NCBI RefSeq assembly: GCF_020524585.1
Contig: NZ_JAIVLK010000003.1
Coordinates: 1 to 64,000, forward strand
DNA length: 64,000 nt
Direction: 5' to 3'
Origin: Celeribacter naphthalenivorans
GTDB lineage: Bacteria > Pseudomonadota > Alphaproteobacteria > Rhodobacterales > Rhodobacteraceae
Shown: positions 63,189-64,000 of the stretch, in pieces
How positions within the stretch are numbered: the first letter of the stretch is position 1
Layout: every line of letters starts with the position of its first letter
The notes under the pieces: model-generated
What the model saw: the letters and a program-made list of their open reading frames with translations, nothing else
Told to the model about the DNA's origin: nothing
Databases searched by the model: none
Position numbers and translations under genes: made by a program

Positions 63189-64000
63189 TGCTGAGCAATC
63201 TGAAACCGCAACCGGCGGATAAAATCCTCGAACTGATGGCGCTGTATCAAAACGATCCGCGCGACACGAAGATCGACCTGGGCGTTGGCATCTACAAAAA
63301 TGCCGAGGGCGAAACCCCGGTGATGCGCGCGATCAAAGCGGCCGAAAAGCAGCTTTGGGAGGTCGAGACCACCAAGAAATACACCGCGCTCTCCGGCGAT
63401 CCGGCCTTTGGCGCGGCGATGAAGTCCTTGGTTCTGGGCGACAGCGTGGATCACGCCCGTGTGGGCGCGATTGCGACGCCGGGTGGCACGGGGGCTGTGC
63501 GCCAAGCACTTGAGCTGGCAAAACTGGTCGATCCGGAGACCACGATCTGGACCTCGAACCCGACCTGGCCGAACCATGTGTCGATCATCAAATTCATGAA
63601 GCTGAACCACGCCGAATATGCCTATTTCGACGAGGCCTCCTGCACCGTCGATTTCGACGCGATGATGGAGAGCCTCAAGGCGGTGAAAGCCGGTGATGTG
63701 GTTTTGCTGCACGGCTGCTGTCACAACCCGACCGGCGCGAACCTGACGCTGGAGCAATACGGTCTCGTGGCCGATCTGATCGCCGAGAAGGGCGCCACCG
63801 CTCTGGTGGACATCGCCTATCAGGGTTTTGGTGACGGGCTTGAAGAAGACGCGGCGGCGACCCGTCTTTTGGCCTCCAAACTGCCGGAGCTTCTGATCGC
63901 CTCAAGCTGTTCGAAAAACTTCGGCATCTACCGTGAGCGCACCGGCTGCCTCATGGCGATCTCTGAGACCGCCGAGCAGACCCCGGTGACCCAAGGCACG
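63188..64000 (+). CDS. Aromatic/aspartate aminotransferase, 5' part (cut by window end)
   Basis: The first 271 codons of a class I PLP aminotransferase of the AspC/TyrB group. It has DKILELMALYQNDPR at the N-terminus, CHNPTGANLT, VDIAYQGFGDGLEEDA and the Schiff-base lysine in SSCSKNFGIYRERTG; the C-terminus lies beyond 64000. It transfers amino groups between aspartate or aromatic amino acids and 2-oxoglutarate. It is coupled to the sulfurtransferase by a one-base overlap. AspC cannot be told from TyrB here. Confidence 0.93.
   Translation, partial: MLSNLKPQPADKILELMALYQNDPRDTKIDLGVGIYKNAEGETPVMRAIKAAEKQLWEVETTKKYTALSGDPAFGAAMKSLVLGDSVDHARVGAIATPGGTGAVRQALELAKLVDPETTIWTSNPTWPNHVSIIKFMKLNHAEYAYFDEASCTVDFDAMMESLKAVKAGDVVLLHGCCHNPTGANLTLEQYGLVADLIAEKGATALVDIAYQGFGDGLEEDAAATRLLASKLPELLIASSCSKNFGIYRERTGCLMAISETAEQTPVTQGT

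Overview
The window is chromosomal core sequence from an alphaproteobacterium, most likely a roseobacter-group Rhodobacteraceae. Evidence is the GC-rich coding sequence, the chvI-chvG-hprK-rapZ-EIIA-HPr cluster beside pckA, etfBA followed by hbd, an N-terminally extended acyl-CoA dehydrogenase that looks like methylsuccinyl-CoA dehydrogenase, a bifunctional Rsh, and three tandem deformylases. The genus cannot be fixed from the sequence alone. I see no rRNA, tRNA, IS element, prophage or CRISPR array. The first gene (tuf) and the last (aromatic aminotransferase) are cut by the window ends.

Layout: 1-6 kb (mostly minus) holds the tuf 5' end, a lipoprotein, an overlapping M48 peptidase/DUF898 membrane-protein pair and parC. 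6-12 kb (plus) holds an SH3 protein, an SDR, a twin-TM small protein, PduO-type adenosyltransferase, etfB-etfA and hbd, with a DUF6473 gene on the minus strand. 12-18 kb is one minus-strand regulatory operon: chvI-chvG-hprK-rapZ-PTS EIIA-HPr-acyltransferase. pckA is divergent from it, across a 380-bp region with a perfect 13-bp inverted repeat. 19-23 kb has a small cytochrome c, a TSUP permease and mcd.

22.7-32 kb (minus) is housekeeping: recO, DUF1491, era, rnc, lepB, acpS, a small membrane protein, pdxJ, DUF2062, rsh, rpoZ and folK. 32-36 kb (plus) has a NYN-domain protein, ispH, lysE-type exporter, rnhA and a TRIC channel. 35.6-38.7 kb (minus) is a coupled operon def-def-def-fmt followed by two YeaQ-like membrane proteins and an unlisted 45-codon membrane ORF; the middle-lying deformylase copy has lost key active-site residues. 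38.8-46 kb has a PatB-type C-S lyase, a glutathionyl-hydroquinone reductase-like GST, an orphan receiver, cobC-cobD, an MltB-type transglycosylase and a siderophore-interacting protein.

46-50 kb (minus) is smc and a 50-aa basic protein. 50-58 kb has a GNAT, a small lipoprotein, a MOSC protein, a 10-TM membrane protein preceded by an FNR-type palindrome, lrgA-lrgB, an FMN reductase, a VOC protein, and a divergent FAD oxidoreductase/mnmD pair (the two halves of MnmC as separate genes) with a DMT exporter. 58-64 kb has slt, dapA, a K+ channel, smpB, an MST-type sulfurtransferase and the aminotransferase.

Functional threads: acyl-CoA/acetyl-CoA assimilation (Etf, Hbd, Mcd), gluconeogenesis control (ChvGI, regulatory PTS, PckA), B12 synthesis (adenosyltransferase, CobC, CobD) serving B12-dependent acyl-CoA mutases, and protein N-terminal maturation (Fmt, Def). 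Nothing here is a clear new defence or mobile system. The best leads are the degenerate deformylase, the repeated TGTTTGCGC operators, the unlisted small proteins, and an SDR start codon that abuts a terminator.
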